Source: Fidelibacterota bacterium (GTDB taxonomy: Bacteria; Fidelibacterota; Fidelibacteria; Fidelibacterales; Fidelibacteraceae). Taken from it: a stretch of 7,999 bases of DNA. The DNA lies in the NCBI GenBank assembly GCA_023134755.1, contig JAGLUM010000028.1, forward strand, positions 1 through 7,999, written 5' to 3'. The notes below the pieces were generated by a model. It was not told where the DNA came from. It was given only the letters and a program-made list of their open reading frames with translations, and made no database searches. Positions 6,822-7,999 of this stretch are shown here, piece after piece; position 1 is the first letter of the stretch, and every line of letters begins with the position of its first letter. A program made the translations under genes and the position numbers.

Positions 6822-7999
6822 ATGTTAAATAAACTATCACGCTACATCATTATTGGTCTTATTGTCATTGTTGCCGCATTATATTTGCCGGATTTTTTCT
6901 CTATGCTTTTTGATAAAAAAGCGCGTACACCCCGGCTGGATTACTCTGCTGTAATTGATGAATTCGTTATAATCAAATCTCAGAAAATGAAAAAAACCGA
7001 ATATCGGGATATACAGGGTAATACGTATTCAGAACGTGAATATTTCAAATTACTTCCCTTTACGTATTATGCATCGCTGGAAAAATGGCAGGAACTTATG
7101 CCTGAATTAAAAGGATTTGAATTAACACCAAGAAATATCAGAAAAAATTCACAATTCTTCTCGATTAAAACAAAGTATATTGATCCGCCGGGTGTTCCGC
7201 TTTATATGATGTTTGAAGCAGAACCAAAATATGCTCAATTATCAATCCCGGATGATGTGTTCAGGTTGGAGTCTGAAATTGAATTTATTGACCCTGCTAC
7301 TAACTCGGTTATTGATGAAAAATCAGCCCGTTTTCAGCAGGCAATGCTGGATGCCGGCTTCATATTCCCTGCGAATGTCGTAGCAGCTAATCCTACTAAT
7401 CGCAAGCCTTTTGATGAAGGTTACTTTATTAGCGATGCAGAAGGATATGTTTTTCAGTTAAAAATGATCAAGGATGTACCAGTTTGTGTAAAAACTAATA
7501 TTGATCCGACCTTAAATATTCGTCAAATTTTTATCAAAGAAAATCTCCGCAAAGAATTTTATGGCTATTTACTTACTTGGGATAATGAAGTCTATTTGAT
7601 TACCTATGATAATTACAAACTTGTACAGTTGCCAACCACCTGTAGCGAAGAACAGTATAATTTCAATGCGGATGAAATGTCCTACCGCTTTTTTACTTAC
7701 CCCATCAACAAACATATTCAAATTCGTGGTGATGGTTTTATAAAAATGATAGTCCTTGATAATAATTTCCAGCTTATTGCGGAACATGTTGAAACATGGA
7801 CACCCTATAATGAACGTTCGGCAAGTATTGTAAAGCAGTTTATCTTTCCCTTTGAACTTTCGACCTATATGCCCAGCAAATATCTTAAGCTTCAAATGGA
7901 ATGTTTCTGGTGGCAAAGCCTTGTCGGAATTGCTGTTTCACTGTTTGCACTTCTAATTTTTTCACGCAAACGTCCCTGGTTTGATTATGTTGTGGTATT
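6822..7999 (+). CDS. DUF4857-like membrane-anchored protein, 3' end cut by the window
   Basis: The frame stays open from ATG 6822 to the window edge: 392 codons with no stop. The N-terminus has a membrane span at about residues 8-25 (YIIIGLIVIVAALYL). Then comes a long soluble region, and a second span at about 361-380 (CFWWQSLVGIAVSLFALLIF), followed by basic residues (SRKRPW). The region between, about 335 residues, should therefore lie outside the cytoplasm with both ends inside. Segments such as GVPLYMMFEAEP, SIPDDVFRLESEIEFID and NPTNRKPFDEGYFISDAEG (from residue 190) match my memory of DUF4857 proteins, which have no known function. It follows the permease by 25 bp, so it is probably a partner of the ABC complex, perhaps sensing or handing over cargo in the periplasm (inference). 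More helices could follow beyond the edge. Confidence 0.8.
   Translation, partial: MLNKLSRYIIIGLIVIVAALYLPDFFSMLFDKKARTPRLDYSAVIDEFVIIKSQKMKKTEYRDIQGNTYSEREYFKLLPFTYYASLEKWQELMPELKGFELTPRNIRKNSQFFSIKTKYIDPPGVPLYMMFEAEPKYAQLSIPDDVFRLESEIEFIDPATNSVIDEKSARFQQAMLDAGFIFPANVVAANPTNRKPFDEGYFISDAEGYVFQLKMIKDVPVCVKTNIDPTLNIRQIFIKENLRKEFYGYLLTWDNEVYLITYDNYKLVQLPTTCSEEQYNFNADEMSYRFFTYPINKHIQIRGDGFIKMIVLDNNFQLIAEHVETWTPYNERSASIVKQFIFPFELSTYMPSKYLKLQMECFWWQSLVGIAVSLFALLIFSRKRPWFDYVVV

Noticed and set aside
7569..7916. Minus-strand open frame of 115 codons
   Set aside because: It is antisense to the DUF4857-like gene, which runs open through the whole region with coherent domain features.
1..7999. CRISPR arrays, tRNA or rRNA genes, terminators
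   Set aside because: No short spaced repeats, no cloverleaf or rRNA-like stretches, and no GC-rich hairpin followed by a T-run in the few short gaps were seen. Both operons run out of the window, so their terminators would lie outside it.

Overview
The window looks like a chromosomal piece from the Bacteroidota or the wider FCB group. It has moderate-to-low GC by eye, a TonB-dependent receptor with an N-terminal carboxypeptidase-regulatory-like domain, surface-lipoprotein-type proteins resembling DUF4876, a DUF4857-like protein, and an exact TAnnTTTG -7 promoter element. Several starts have readable Shine-Dalgarno sequences (GAGGTG, AGGTG, AGGA). That is less typical of core Bacteroidia, so a deeper branch is possible. 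No taxonomic marker gene is present.

Two transcription units diverge from a 135-bp AT-rich gap (5087-5221). Leftward (minus strand) runs a TonB-dependent outer-membrane receptor (5086-2396), then two tandem copies of a 375-residue lipoprotein (2387-1260 and 1175-48), then the first 18 codons of another exported protein that leaves the window at position 1. Rightward (plus strand) runs an ABC ATPase (5222-6112), a six-helix membrane protein (6122-6796) and a DUF4857-like membrane-anchored protein (6822 to beyond 7999). Nearly all of the window is coding, and there is no gene-free stretch over 300 bases.

The main structural event is a 1212-bp direct tandem duplication (41-1252 and 1253-2464). 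It carries the lipoprotein gene together with the last 22 codons of the receptor and the first five codons of the following exported gene. Between the two lipoprotein copies it leaves a chimeric 31-codon mini-ORF: the start of the exported gene fused to the receptor tail. This mini-ORF overlaps the upstream stop by 8 nt and the downstream start by 4 nt. The two lipoproteins have since diverged to about 87% identity (my hand count, no gaps).

Inference: the two arms form one trans-envelope system. The outer-membrane receptor, surface lipoproteins and exported protein would work with an inner-membrane ABC complex and its DUF4857-like partner. I recall similar neighbourhoods in Bacteroides genomes, but the substrate and direction of transport cannot be read from the sequence. 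No SusD-like protein or periplasmic solute-binding protein is visible.
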